Assembly (NCBI GenBank): GCA_000433415.1
Contig: FR890512.1
Location: 12,412 to 20,815, forward strand
Length of the DNA stretch: 8,404 bases
Reading direction: 5' to 3'
Source of the DNA: Clostridium sp. CAG:448
GTDB lineage: Bacteria > Bacillota > Clostridia > Oscillospirales > CAG-272
Shown here: in pieces, positions 1-6,787 of the stretch
Numbering within the stretch: position 1 is the first letter of the stretch
Layout of the letters: the number at the start of each line of letters is the position of its first letter
Translations under genes and position numbers: made by a program
The notes under the pieces: model-generated
Told to the model about the DNA's origin: nothing
What the model saw: only the letters and a program-made list of their open reading frames with translations
The model's database searches: none

Positions 1-1524
1 GTCAGAAGCGGGGAAACACGCTTTTTGCCCGACCGTTTCAGCAAGAACTACTTCCACTGGATGGAGAACATCCGCGACTGGTGTATTTCCCGTCAGCTCT
101 GGTGGGGACACCGGATTCCTGCGTTCTATTGCGACGACTGCGATAAAACCGTCGTAACCAAAGCGGACAGCGCCGTCTGCCCGGATTGCGGCAAGGCGAT
201 GCGCCAGGATCCGGACACGTTGGACACCTGGTTTTCCTCCGCGCTCTGGCCCTTCTCCACATTGGGATGGCCGGATCAGACAGAGGACCTGGATTATTTC
301 TATCCGACCAATACCCTTGTCACCGGATATGACATCATTACCTTCTGGGTGTCCCGGATGATCTTTTCCGGCATTGCATATACCGGCAAGACGCCGTTTG
401 ATACGGTGCTGATTCACGGACTGGTCCGCGACGCGCAGGGGCGCAAAATGTCCAAGTCGCTCGGCAACGGAATCGACCCGTTGGAAATCATCGAGCAGTA
501 CGGCGCGGATGCATTGCGCATGACGCTTTTGATGGGCGTCTCCCCCGGCAACGATATGAACTTCTCGGACGATAAGGTAACTGCCAGCCGGAATTTCTGC
601 AATAAGATCTGGAACGCCAGCCGGTTTATTCTGATGAATCTGGAAAAGGCACCCGATGCGCCGTACGACCCCGCAGAGCTGAAGATCGAGGACAAATGGA
701 TTTTGTCCCGCGTTAACGGACTCTGCCGTACCGTGACCGATTTTATGGACCGGTATGAATTGGGATTGGCACTGCAGAACATCACGGATTTCTTCTGGGA
801 TGAGTTCTGCGACTGGTATATCGAAATGGTCAAACAGCGCCTGTGGAACGGAACGGACGGCACCAAGGGCGCGGCGCTTCACACACTGCGCACCGTGCTG
901 CTGACTGCTCTTAAACTGCTCCATCCGTTCATGCCCTTCATCACGGAAGAGCTGTACTGCTCTCTGCAGGACGAAGAAGAAACCATTATGCTGTCCGATT
1001 GGCCGGTGTACCGTGCGGATTGGGTGTATACGGAGGATGAGGCGGCAGTGGAGATCATCAAACAGGCAGTCAAGGCAATCCGCCAGGTGCGCCTGTCCAT
1101 GAATGTGCCGCCGTCCAAAAAAATCGATATGTTTGTTGTTTCCGCCGACGCAGGGGTGCGTTCCTATTTTGAAAGCAGCTGCGAATTCTTCGCCATGCTC
1201 GGCAACGCCGCACACGTAACGGTGCAGGCGGATAAGACGGGAATTGACGACGATGCCGTTCCTGCCGTTGCCGACCGCGTGACAATCTTTATGCCGGTCG
1301 ATGAAATGGTGGACATTGCCAAGGAAATCGCAAGACTGGAAGGAGAACAGGAGCGGATCAGAAACGAGATCGCGCGCAGTGACAAAATGCTGGAAAATCC
1401 CGGCTTTGTTGCCAAAGCGCCCGCGCAAAAAGTGGAGCAGGAACGCGAAAAGCGGCAGAAAAATGTGCTCTTGCTTGCAGGCGTGGGAGAACAGCTGGAA
1501 CGGATGCGCAAGAGATTTCGCTGA
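1..1524 (+). CDS. valS: Valyl-tRNA synthetase (ValRS), C-terminal part
   Basis: This is the 3' part of a class I aminoacyl-tRNA synthetase that charges tRNA-Val in the cytoplasm. The frame is open from base 1, so the gene starts upstream; the first in-frame TTG (base 25) is an internal Leu codon. About 507 residues are visible of the roughly 880 usual for bacterial ValRS, so the HIGH motif and most of the editing domain are missing. In window codon numbering, the DWCISRQLWWGHRIPAFYC block is followed by two Cys pairs (C44/C47 and C60/C63) typical of a ValRS zinc ribbon. The KMSKS ATP-binding loop is at residues 149-153, followed by SLGNGIDP. The anticodon-binding helical domain begins near residue 225. 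A charged Lys/Glu/Arg-rich segment from about 430 to the end matches the C-terminal coiled-coil tRNA-binding arm, including the ENPGFVAKAP motif. The end of the protein is intact (TGA at 1522-1524). Confidence 0.97.
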   Translation, partial: VRSGETRFLPDRFSKNYFHWMENIRDWCISRQLWWGHRIPAFYCDDCDKTVVTKADSAVCPDCGKAMRQDPDTLDTWFSSALWPFSTLGWPDQTEDLDYFYPTNTLVTGYDIITFWVSRMIFSGIAYTGKTPFDTVLIHGLVRDAQGRKMSKSLGNGIDPLEIIEQYGADALRMTLLMGVSPGNDMNFSDDKVTASRNFCNKIWNASRFILMNLEKAPDAPYDPAELKIEDKWILSRVNGLCRTVTDFMDRYELGLALQNITDFFWDEFCDWYIEMVKQRLWNGTDGTKGAALHTLRTVLLTALKLLHPFMPFITEELYCSLQDEEETIMLSDWPVYRADWVYTEDEAAVEIIKQAVKAIRQVRLSMNVPPSKKIDMFVVSADAGVRSYFESSCEFFAMLGNAAHVTVQADKTGIDDDAVPAVADRVTIFMPVDEMVDIAKEIARLEGEQERIRNEIARSDKMLENPGFVAKAPAQKVEQEREKRQKNVLLLAGVGEQLERMRKRFR

Positions 1525-1556
1525 GTGCACCTTCTCGTCAATATTTTTGGTTAATT

Positions 1557-1572
1557 CCGGCAATTTTGCCGG
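1557..1572. repeat. Short perfect inverted repeat after valS
   Basis: CCGGCAA, two T bases, TTGCCGG form a 7-bp perfect palindromic hairpin 32 bases after the valS stop. No T-run follows on the + strand, so it is not a classic terminator by itself. It might stabilise the valS mRNA 3' end or be an operator-like site for the next gene. Its function is unknown. Confidence 0.4.
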
Positions 1573-1593
1573 ATACTAAACGTAAGTATAAAC

Positions 1594-1624
1594 CGGACAA
1601 TGCCGCTTGGCGCGGCATTGTTTG
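1594..1624 (+). terminator. Likely intrinsic terminator between valS and the membrane protein gene
   Basis: A perfect 9-bp stem, CAATGCCGC (1598-1606) with GCGGCATTG (1612-1620), encloses a 5-base loop. An A-T pair, two G-U pairs and a C-G pair extend it outward to 1594/1624. Only three T bases follow, so termination may be partial, with some valS transcripts reading into the next gene. Confidence 0.6.
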
Positions 1625-1664
1625 AAAAGTGAGAGAAAGAAAGGTAGAAAGGTAGGGTCACGTC

Positions 1665-2267
1665 ATGGATTATGTTTCGGAGCTTGCGCTTCACCTGGTC
1701 AGCGGCGGGGAATTGCCGCAGTTGTCATCTCCGTTTTGTTATCTGCTTCCTGTGATTCTGATTGTGTTGGGACTGTTTGAGGGATTGATGGGAAAGAAGT
1801 TTTACAAATTGCAGATTTATCTTGCAGGATTTACCTTCGGCGCCACCGTCGGCGCTACCATCATCGGCTTCATTGAGGCGAAAAACTGGTTTACGATGCC
1901 GGACATTGTCCCGTTGATCGTCATTTTGGGGCTCGGTATCCTCGGACTGGTTCTGCTTTCCCGTCTGATCAAGTTCGGCATTTTCCTGTGCGGCGCACTG
2001 GTTCTGTTCTTCATGGCAAACATTGTGACGGGAAACATGGTGATCAGCCTGATCGCATTCGTCATCGGCGGCATTTTGGCGTTGCTGATGGAAAAACCGG
2101 TCATGGTGGTTGCCACCTCCTTAGCGGGCGGTTTTTTGATTGTTTTCGGCGGTGCGAAGCCGCTGATCCCGGTACAGTTGAATCATTGGGTCTGGTTTGC
2201 CATTGCCCTTGCCGTTTCGATCGGCTTTATGACATTCCAGTTCAAAAAACACGGCAGAAACGATTGA
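1665..2267 (+). CDS. Seven-helix membrane protein, DUF4203/TMEM198-like
   Basis: This is an integral membrane protein of 200 residues and unknown function. Seven hydrophobic helices can be read at about residues 24-42, 51-71, 81-98, 103-121, 125-142, 146-164 and 174-192. They are joined by short loops, with a basic tail (FKKHGRND) likely on the cytoplasmic side. The Gly-rich helices (GFTFGATVGATIIG and SLAGGFLIVFGGA) and the overall layout resemble the DUF4203/TMEM198 family, which has no settled biochemical role in bacteria; this is recalled family shape, not a search. The ATG at 1665 has a purine-rich GGTAGGG-type ribosome site about 8 bases upstream, weaker than those of the genes downstream. 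It follows the valS terminator by 40 bases and precedes the rhamnosidase gene by 41 bases on the same strand, with no terminator visible between. The two may be co-transcribed, but nothing in the sequences links them functionally. Confidence 0.8.
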   Translation: MDYVSELALHLVSGGELPQLSSPFCYLLPVILIVLGLFEGLMGKKFYKLQIYLAGFTFGATVGATIIGFIEAKNWFTMPDIVPLIVILGLGILGLVLLSRLIKFGIFLCGALVLFFMANIVTGNMVISLIAFVIGGILALLMEKPVMVVATSLAGGFLIVFGGAKPLIPVQLNHWVWFAIALAVSIGFMTFQFKKHGRND

Positions 2268-2290
2268 TAGATCATTGATATTCCGATAGT

Positions 2291-2299
2291 AAGAAAGGA
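2291..2299 (+). promoter_or_regulatory. Ribosome binding site fixing the rhamnosidase start
   Basis: AAGAAAGGA lies 9 bases before the ATG at 2309. An in-frame TTG at 2300 directly abuts this site and so cannot use it, which favours 2309 as the start. Confidence 0.7.
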
Positions 2300-2308
2300 T
2301 TGAAAATC

Positions 2309-4009
2309 ATGGCAAAAGTAAAAGTAACCGACAAGCTTGCGGCATTGCAATCGCACACCACCGACCCGCGTACACGCCGTTACCTTGTCCCCCGTCGTAT
2401 TGTCAAGACGGTCGGTGAGGTCAGCGGAGCAGAGAACCTTCTGCACGAAAAGAGCAATCAGATCACGCTGGTCGTTTCCCCCGATAACTGCACCCTGCGT
2501 AACCGCAAGGGACAGCCGCATGCGGCGATTTTGGTGGATTTCGGCGTGGAATTTGCCGGCAGTGCCAGACTTCAGATCTGGGCAGTCGAGGGCGCAGGCA
2601 ATCGTGCCAATATCCGCATTCGCTTCGGCGAGAGTGTAGCGGAGGCGCTGACCCCGCTCGGTGTCAAGAACACCACCAATGACCACGCGATCCGCGATAT
2701 GACCATGAACGTAGGCTTCTATTCCGCCTGCGAAACCAATGAAACCGGCTACCGGTTTCTGTACATCGAACTGCTGGACGAGGAGGCAATGGTCTGCTTC
2801 AAGCAGATTCAGGGTGTTTTCCATTACCGCGATCTGGATTATATCGGCTCTTTCTCCTGTTCGGATGAAAAAATCTCCCGCATCTGGGATGTTGCCGCTT
2901 ATACCGCGCATCTGAATATGCAGGAATACCTCTGGGACGGCATCAAGCGCGACCGCCTGGTCTGGATCGGCGATATGCACACCGAGGTCAACACTATTAT
3001 GACCGCATTCGGCAAGCAGGACGTTGTTCCCGCATCGCTGGACGTTGTCCGGGATGAAACGCCGGTCGGCAACTGGATGAACGGCATTTCTTCCTATTCC
3101 ATCTGGTGGCTGATGATCCATTATGACTGGTACCGCGCTTACGGTGATCTTGCCTACCTGACGGAACAGAAGGAGTACCTGTGCGGACTTTCCCGTGTAC
3201 TTGCCGGCTGCGTCGACGAGGACGGTGTAGAGCATATGCCGGAAGGACGCTTCATCGACTGGCCCAACAACGCAAACCCTGTGGCAATCCACGCGGGATT
3301 GCAGGCAATGCTCAAGCTGGCACTGGACAGATGCGCAGAGCTTCTGACCGTACTGGGCGTTGACGACGTTGCCGATCTCTGCCGCACATCGGCTGGGCGG
3401 ATGAAGAAGCATGTGCCGGACTGCGGCGGATCCAAGCAGGCGGCAGCAATGCTTTCGCTTTCCGGATTGGCGGATCCCGTAAAGATCAACGAGGAACTGC
3501 TCACCCCCGGCGGCGCACACGGCTATTCCACCTTCTTTGGTTACTATCTGCTTGCCGCTAAGGCAATGGCAGGCGACTATGACGGCGCGCTGGACGATCT
3601 GAAGGCATACTGGGGCGGCATGTTGGATATGGGAGCTACTACGTTCTGGGAAGACTTTGATTTGGATTGGATGAAGAATGCGGGCAGAATCGACGAGGAA
3701 GTGCCGGAAGGAAAGGTTGACATCCACGGCGATTACGGCGCATACTGCTATGTGAACTTCCGCCATTCGCTTTGCCACGGTTGGGCGTCCGGTCCCTGCC
3801 CGTATCTGACCAACTATGTGCTGGGAATCAAACCGATTGCTCCCAACCGCTACGAGGTGAAACCGCATCTCGGAAAGCTGGCATGGGCAAAGGGTACTTA
3901 TCCGACTGCCAACGGCGGTGTTCTGTCGGTTTCCGTGACCAAAGATGAAAACGGCGAGCTTGTGGTCCATGCCGATGTTCCTGCCGGTGTGGAGATTGTC
4001 TGCGACTGA
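2309..4009 (+). CDS. GH78-like alpha-L-rhamnosidase, compact intracellular form
   Basis: This is a glycoside hydrolase of 566 residues resembling family GH78, whose members release terminal alpha-L-rhamnose from glycosides or polysaccharide fragments. Residues 1-175 look like a beta-sandwich domain. The segment SFSCSDEKISRIWD at about 181 opens the (alpha/alpha)6 barrel. The active-site block DGIKRDRLVWIGD is at 210-222, FIDWP at 315-319, GATTFWEDF at 442-450 (E448 is the likely catalytic base) and HGWASGP at 489-495. A short C-terminal beta domain (from about 505) carries IAPNRYEVKPHLGKLAWAKG. There is no signal peptide or membrane segment, so it should act in the cytoplasm. At 566 residues it is shorter than many GH78 enzymes, which carry extra beta domains. 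The usual general-acid Glu position appears to hold Asp (D215). Family assignment is fairly sure. Substrate is not: other 6-deoxy or uronic-acid glycosides remain possible. It is followed by a strong terminator, separating it from the operon downstream. Confidence 0.85.
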   Translation: MAKVKVTDKLAALQSHTTDPRTRRYLVPRRIVKTVGEVSGAENLLHEKSNQITLVVSPDNCTLRNRKGQPHAAILVDFGVEFAGSARLQIWAVEGAGNRANIRIRFGESVAEALTPLGVKNTTNDHAIRDMTMNVGFYSACETNETGYRFLYIELLDEEAMVCFKQIQGVFHYRDLDYIGSFSCSDEKISRIWDVAAYTAHLNMQEYLWDGIKRDRLVWIGDMHTEVNTIMTAFGKQDVVPASLDVVRDETPVGNWMNGISSYSIWWLMIHYDWYRAYGDLAYLTEQKEYLCGLSRVLAGCVDEDGVEHMPEGRFIDWPNNANPVAIHAGLQAMLKLALDRCAELLTVLGVDDVADLCRTSAGRMKKHVPDCGGSKQAAAMLSLSGLADPVKINEELLTPGGAHGYSTFFGYYLLAAKAMAGDYDGALDDLKAYWGGMLDMGATTFWEDFDLDWMKNAGRIDEEVPEGKVDIHGDYGAYCYVNFRHSLCHGWASGPCPYLTNYVLGIKPIAPNRYEVKPHLGKLAWAKGTYPTANGGVLSVSVTKDENGELVVHADVPAGVEIVCD

Positions 4010-4037
4010 TAAAAATATACCGACGTAAAAATGTGTG

Positions 4038-4077
4038 GGGTCTGCCGATGCCTTTTGGGATCGTGCAGACCTCTTTT
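4038..4077 (+). terminator. Strong intrinsic terminator after the rhamnosidase gene
   Basis: The stem starts GGTCTGC (4039-4045) with GCAGACC (4065-4071) and continues inward as CGAT with ATCG, then CC with GG, around a TTTT loop. One G-G mismatch and one unpaired T interrupt it. The T-tract TCTTTT follows at 4072-4077. It lies 29 bases after the rhamnosidase stop. The remaining bases up to 4160 contain no gene I can support. Confidence 0.85.
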
Positions 4078-4160
4078 GTGTGAATATGCCAAAGACGGGG
4101 GAGCTTTTTTGTCGCAACATCCAAAACTGCCCGCAGCCCGGCGCGTTTTTTTGCATTTGC

Positions 4161-4189
4161 TTGACAACGCCGCTTCCTTGCTTTATAAT
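4161..4189 (+). promoter_or_regulatory. Consensus sigma-A promoter of the four-gene operon
   Basis: TTGACA (4161-4166) and TATAAT (4184-4189) are both perfect and separated by an optimal 17-base spacer. Transcription would start near 4196, giving a leader of about 37 bases before the SDR start codon. Such a strong core promoter implies either high constitutive expression or control by a repressor or other factor. I found no clear palindromic operator overlapping it. Confidence 0.9.
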
Positions 4190-4216
4190 GAACATGACCG
4201 CTCTCTTACCGGGAGC

Positions 4217-4224
4217 AAGGAGGA
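4217..4224 (+). promoter_or_regulatory. Ribosome binding site fixing the SDR start
   Basis: AAGGAGGA stands 8 bases before ATG 4233. The reading frame is open farther upstream (to a GTG at 4035), but that extension would cross the promoter and terminator, so 4233 is the real start. Confidence 0.9.
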
Positions 4225-4232
4225 CAGAATCT

Positions 4233-5078
4233 ATGGATAAAGATTACAGAAAAGATAGAAAAGTATGCGTCGTAACAGGCGCCGGCGGGGTGCTTTGCTC
4301 CGCGTTTGCGGCGGAAATGGCAAGGAACGGCTATGCCGTTGCCGTGTTGGATCTCAACGGTGAGGCTGCCGCACGCGTGGCGTCCGAAATCCGCGCGGCG
4401 GGCGGCGTTGCACAGGCGTATACGGCGGATGTGCTGGATGCGGCGTGCCTGGGGCGTGTGCATGAGGCGGTGCTCGCCGATCTGGGAAAATGCAGTGTGC
4501 TGATCAACGGCGCCGGCGGCAACAGCCCGCGCGCCACTACCGCACACGAGCAGTACGAAGCGGGAGATGAAATGCGTGAGGATATTGCAACCTTTTTCAA
4601 TTTGGACAAGGCAGGGTTTGATTTTGTATTCGACCTGAATATCAAGGGCGTGCTTCTGCCGACCCAGATTTTCGCGCGGGATATGGTGGGGAGCGAGGGG
4701 TGCTCGATTCTCAATATTTCCTCGATGAACGCCTATACCCCGCTGACCAAGATCCCGGCATACAGCGCCGCCAAGGCGGGGGTTTCCAACTTCACGCAGT
4801 GGCTGGCAGTGCATTTTGCCCCCTGCGGCATCCGGGTCAATGCCATCGCGCCCGGCTTTTTCTCCACGGCACAGAACCGCGCCCTGCTCTGGAACGCGGA
4901 CGGAACGCCGACCGCACGCACGGGTAAGATCCTTGCGGCGACCCCCATGGGGCGTTTCGGACAGCCGGAAGAGCTGTTGGGCGCGCTGCGCTTTCTGACC
5001 GACCCCACCGCAGCATCCTTTGTGACCGGTGTGGTGATTCCCGTGGACGGCGGCTTTTCCGCCTATTCGGGTGTGTAA
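4233..5078 (+). CDS. SDR oxidoreductase, D-mannonate/fructuronate oxidoreductase-like
   Basis: This is a classical-length short-chain dehydrogenase (281 residues) with a Rossmann fold, cytoplasmic. The nucleotide loop is TGAGGVLC (15-22), a variant of TGxxxGxG. D40 at the end of the second beta strand favours NAD(H) over NADP(H). NGAGG is at 92-96. The catalytic tetrad is readable as N136, S164, Y177 and K181, and the C-terminal GVVIPVDGGFSAYSGV is intact. The GGNSPRATT segment after strand 4, the insertion up to FNLDKAGFDFVFDLN and the NRALL-plus-GKILAATPMGRFG region resemble the SDR group annotated as D-mannonate oxidoreductase (the YjmF/UxuB type of Bacillus), which interconverts D-fructuronate and D-mannonate. 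This is family memory, not a search, and a related polyol or keto-acid substrate is possible. It is the first gene of a four-gene operon; its stop overlaps the ribosome site of the next gene, 12 bases before that gene's ATG. Confidence 0.85.
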   Translation: MDKDYRKDRKVCVVTGAGGVLCSAFAAEMARNGYAVAVLDLNGEAAARVASEIRAAGGVAQAYTADVLDAACLGRVHEAVLADLGKCSVLINGAGGNSPRATTAHEQYEAGDEMREDIATFFNLDKAGFDFVFDLNIKGVLLPTQIFARDMVGSEGCSILNISSMNAYTPLTKIPAYSAAKAGVSNFTQWLAVHFAPCGIRVNAIAPGFFSTAQNRALLWNADGTPTARTGKILAATPMGRFGQPEELLGALRFLTDPTAASFVTGVVIPVDGGFSAYSGV

Positions 5079-5090
5079 GGAGGCGCGTGT

Positions 5091-5960
5091 ATGAATCATA
5101 AGCCTGTTTTCCGCCTGTGTGCCTTCGCGGACGAGGCGGATGCGTCGCTGGACGGTCAGATTTGCGCTTTGCGGGATCACGGCATCCGCCTGATCGAATT
5201 GCGCGGCGTGGACGGCAGAAATGTCGCCGATCTGACAGAGGCGGACGCGCACAACGTCCGGAAACGGCTGGACAGTGCCGGAATTGCAGTGTGGTCGGTC
5301 GGCTCCCCGATCGGCAAGACCGACATTGCGGAAGATCCGGAAAAAGAGCAGAACCGCTTTCTGCATGTTCTGTCCCTTGCCCGTATTCTCGGTGCGCAGT
5401 GCATCCGTCTGTTCAGCTTTTACGGCACGGGCGGAGATGCAAAGTATTTCCCGGCGGTTGTCAGCCGCCTGGAAGGTTTTTTGCGCGCGGCGGCGGGAAG
5501 CGGCATTGTTCTGTGCCATGAGAATGAGAAGGGAATCTACGGAGAGAAGGCGGCGGCGTGCGAAGAGTTGCACCGTGCATTGCCCGACCTGCGTGCCGTC
5601 TTTGACCCTGCCAATTTTGTGCAGGCAGGCGAGGACGTTCTGTCGGCATGGCGGATGCTTTCTCCCTATGTGTATTACGGGCATATCAAGGACGCCAAAG
5701 CCAACGGCGACGTGGTTGTCCCCGGCGAAGGGGACGGAGCGCTTGCTTCCTACCTGCCTCTGTTCCCGACCGATCACCCTTGCGTTCTGACCGTGGAACC
5801 GCATCTTGCCTCCTTTGTCGGGCTTGCCGGACTGGAGGAAGAGGGGGCGCGCAGTGCCGTCAATACGGCGCGGTTCCGAAATAACAGGGAAGCGTTCGAC
5901 TGTGCCGTTTCGACACTCCGACAACTCATTGCCGACTGCGGCTGCGGTCTGGCAGAATGA
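5091..5960 (+). CDS. Sugar phosphate isomerase/epimerase-type TIM-barrel protein (first copy)
   Basis: This cytoplasmic protein of 289 residues belongs to the xylose-isomerase-like TIM-barrel superfamily, whose members isomerise, epimerise, dehydrate or cleave sugars, inositols and keto-sugars using a divalent metal. The visible pattern includes ELRGVDGRNV (36-45), GSPIGKTD (71-78), HENEKGIYG (143-151) with E144/E146, FDPANF (171-176) with D172, GHIKDA (197-202) with H198, and TVEPHL (234-239) with E236. E144 or E146, D172, H198 and E236 are the likely metal ligands. A GEGDG loop (212-216) follows the His strand. The start at 5091 is set by AAGGAGG at 5077-5083. The stop region gives an ATGA overlap with an in-frame ATG of the next gene, but that gene probably starts 30 bases later. 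The exact reaction cannot be read from the sequence; it is clearly different from the second TIM-barrel gene. Confidence 0.85.
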   Translation: MNHKPVFRLCAFADEADASLDGQICALRDHGIRLIELRGVDGRNVADLTEADAHNVRKRLDSAGIAVWSVGSPIGKTDIAEDPEKEQNRFLHVLSLARILGAQCIRLFSFYGTGGDAKYFPAVVSRLEGFLRAAAGSGIVLCHENEKGIYGEKAAACEELHRALPDLRAVFDPANFVQAGEDVLSAWRMLSPYVYYGHIKDAKANGDVVVPGEGDGALASYLPLFPTDHPCVLTVEPHLASFVGLAGLEEEGARSAVNTARFRNNREAFDCAVSTLRQLIADCGCGLAE

Positions 5961-5970
5961 AAATCACTGA

Positions 5971-5978
5971 AAAAGGAG
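5971..5978 (+). promoter_or_regulatory. Ribosome binding site deciding the start of the second TIM-barrel gene
   Basis: AAAAGGAG lies 8 bases before ATG 5987. An earlier in-frame ATG at 5957 overlaps the previous stop codon but would add ten Lys-rich residues ahead of the conserved MIIGAQLYTVRE start, and the ribosome site would lie inside the coding region. Base 5987 is therefore preferred. Confidence 0.8.
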
Positions 5979-5986
5979 ACAAAATA

Positions 5987-6748
5987 ATGATTATCGGTGC
6001 ACAGCTTTATACAGTCAGGGAACAGTGCAAAACACCCGAGGCACTGGCGGAGACGCTGGCGCGGGTCGCGGAGATCGGATATACCTCCGTGCAGCTTTCC
6101 GGCATCTGCGCCTATGAGCCGGATTGGATGGCGGATCAGTTGAAAAAGAACGGTCTGACGGCGGATATTACGCATTTTGATTACGGAAGAATTATCAATG
6201 ACACGGAGAACACCATCCGCTTTCATGATACCATCGGGTGTAAATACATCGGCATCGGCTCCAATCCGCGCGGCATTGACCCGCAGGGGTTGGAAAAGAT
6301 GGCGGGTGAGGTGCGCCCCGCTCTGGCAAAGATCATTGCGTCGGGGCACAAATTCATGTACCACAATCACAACATGGAATTTGCACGCTTTGACGGCAAG
6401 ACCTTTTTGGATCTGCTCTGCGAAACCTTTACCCCGGAGGAATGCGGCGTGACCCTGGATACGTATTGGGTTATGGCAGGCGGAGCGGACCCTGCCGCAT
6501 GGCTGCGCAAACTCAAAGGGCGTGTGGATTGCGTGCATTTCAAGGACATGGTGTATGCGCCGGAGGATCATGCCGTCCGGATGGCGCCGATCGGACAGGG
6601 TAATATGAACTATGCGGAAATTCTCAAGGCCTGCGAGGACGCAAACGTCCGGTATGGTTATGTAGAGCAGGACAACTGTTACGGTGAAGATCCCGTGGCA
6701 TGTCTGCGGCAGAGCTATGAATGGTTCCGCGCGCAGGGACTGCATTGA
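5987..6748 (+). CDS. Sugar phosphate isomerase/epimerase-type TIM-barrel protein (second copy)
   Basis: This is a second xylose-isomerase-like TIM-barrel protein of 253 residues, cytoplasmic and metal-dependent by family. It starts with the characteristic GAQLYTVRE (4-12) and ends with the usual Trp-Phe helix (YEWFRAQGLH). Likely metal and substrate residues are H126/H128 and E131 in YHNHNMEF (125-132), D158 in TLDTYWV (156-162), H184 with K186/D187 in HFKD, and E227 in VEQD. GQGNMNY (203-209) is the loop common in the group that includes inosose dehydratase-like and keto-sugar-processing members. It is clearly divergent from the gene just upstream in length and motifs, so the two are probably not a recent duplication and may catalyse different steps or form a mixed complex. 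The Gfo/Idh oxidoreductase follows after 39 bases. The family is sure; the substrate is unknown. Confidence 0.87.
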   Translation: MIIGAQLYTVREQCKTPEALAETLARVAEIGYTSVQLSGICAYEPDWMADQLKKNGLTADITHFDYGRIINDTENTIRFHDTIGCKYIGIGSNPRGIDPQGLEKMAGEVRPALAKIIASGHKFMYHNHNMEFARFDGKTFLDLLCETFTPEECGVTLDTYWVMAGGADPAAWLRKLKGRVDCVHFKDMVYAPEDHAVRMAPIGQGNMNYAEILKACEDANVRYGYVEQDNCYGEDPVACLRQSYEWFRAQGLH

Positions 6749-6754
6749 CACGTC

Positions 6755-6774
6755 GACAGGAAAAGACAGGAAAA
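6755..6774 (+). repeat. Two tandem 10-base repeats before a ribosome binding site
   Basis: GACAGGAAAA occurs twice back to back between the second TIM-barrel gene and the oxidoreductase gene, and the second copy runs into the AAGGAGGA ribosome site at 6773-6780. It looks like a small slippage duplication that lengthened the intergenic gap. Confidence 0.7.
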
Positions 6775-6787
6775 GGAGGAAGAACAG

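Noticed and set aside
2264..2292. Possible promoter TTGATA with TAGTAA at 17-base spacing before the rhamnosidase gene
   Set aside because: The -10 matches poorly, and the start of transcription would fall on the ribosome site, leaving no usable leader.
4122..4155. GC-rich stretch followed by seven T bases before the operon promoter, resembling a second terminator
   Set aside because: I could form only a three-base-pair stem (CGC/GCG), too weak for an intrinsic terminator.
4035..4232. A 66-codon upstream extension of the SDR gene from GTG 4035
   Set aside because: It spans the terminator and the consensus promoter, its translation has no Rossmann features, and a strong ribosome site precedes ATG 4233.
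5957..5986. Earlier start of the second TIM-barrel gene at the ATGA overlap
   Set aside because: The family N-terminus begins at MIIGAQLYTV, and the AAAAGGAG site at 5971-5978 is placed for ATG 5987.
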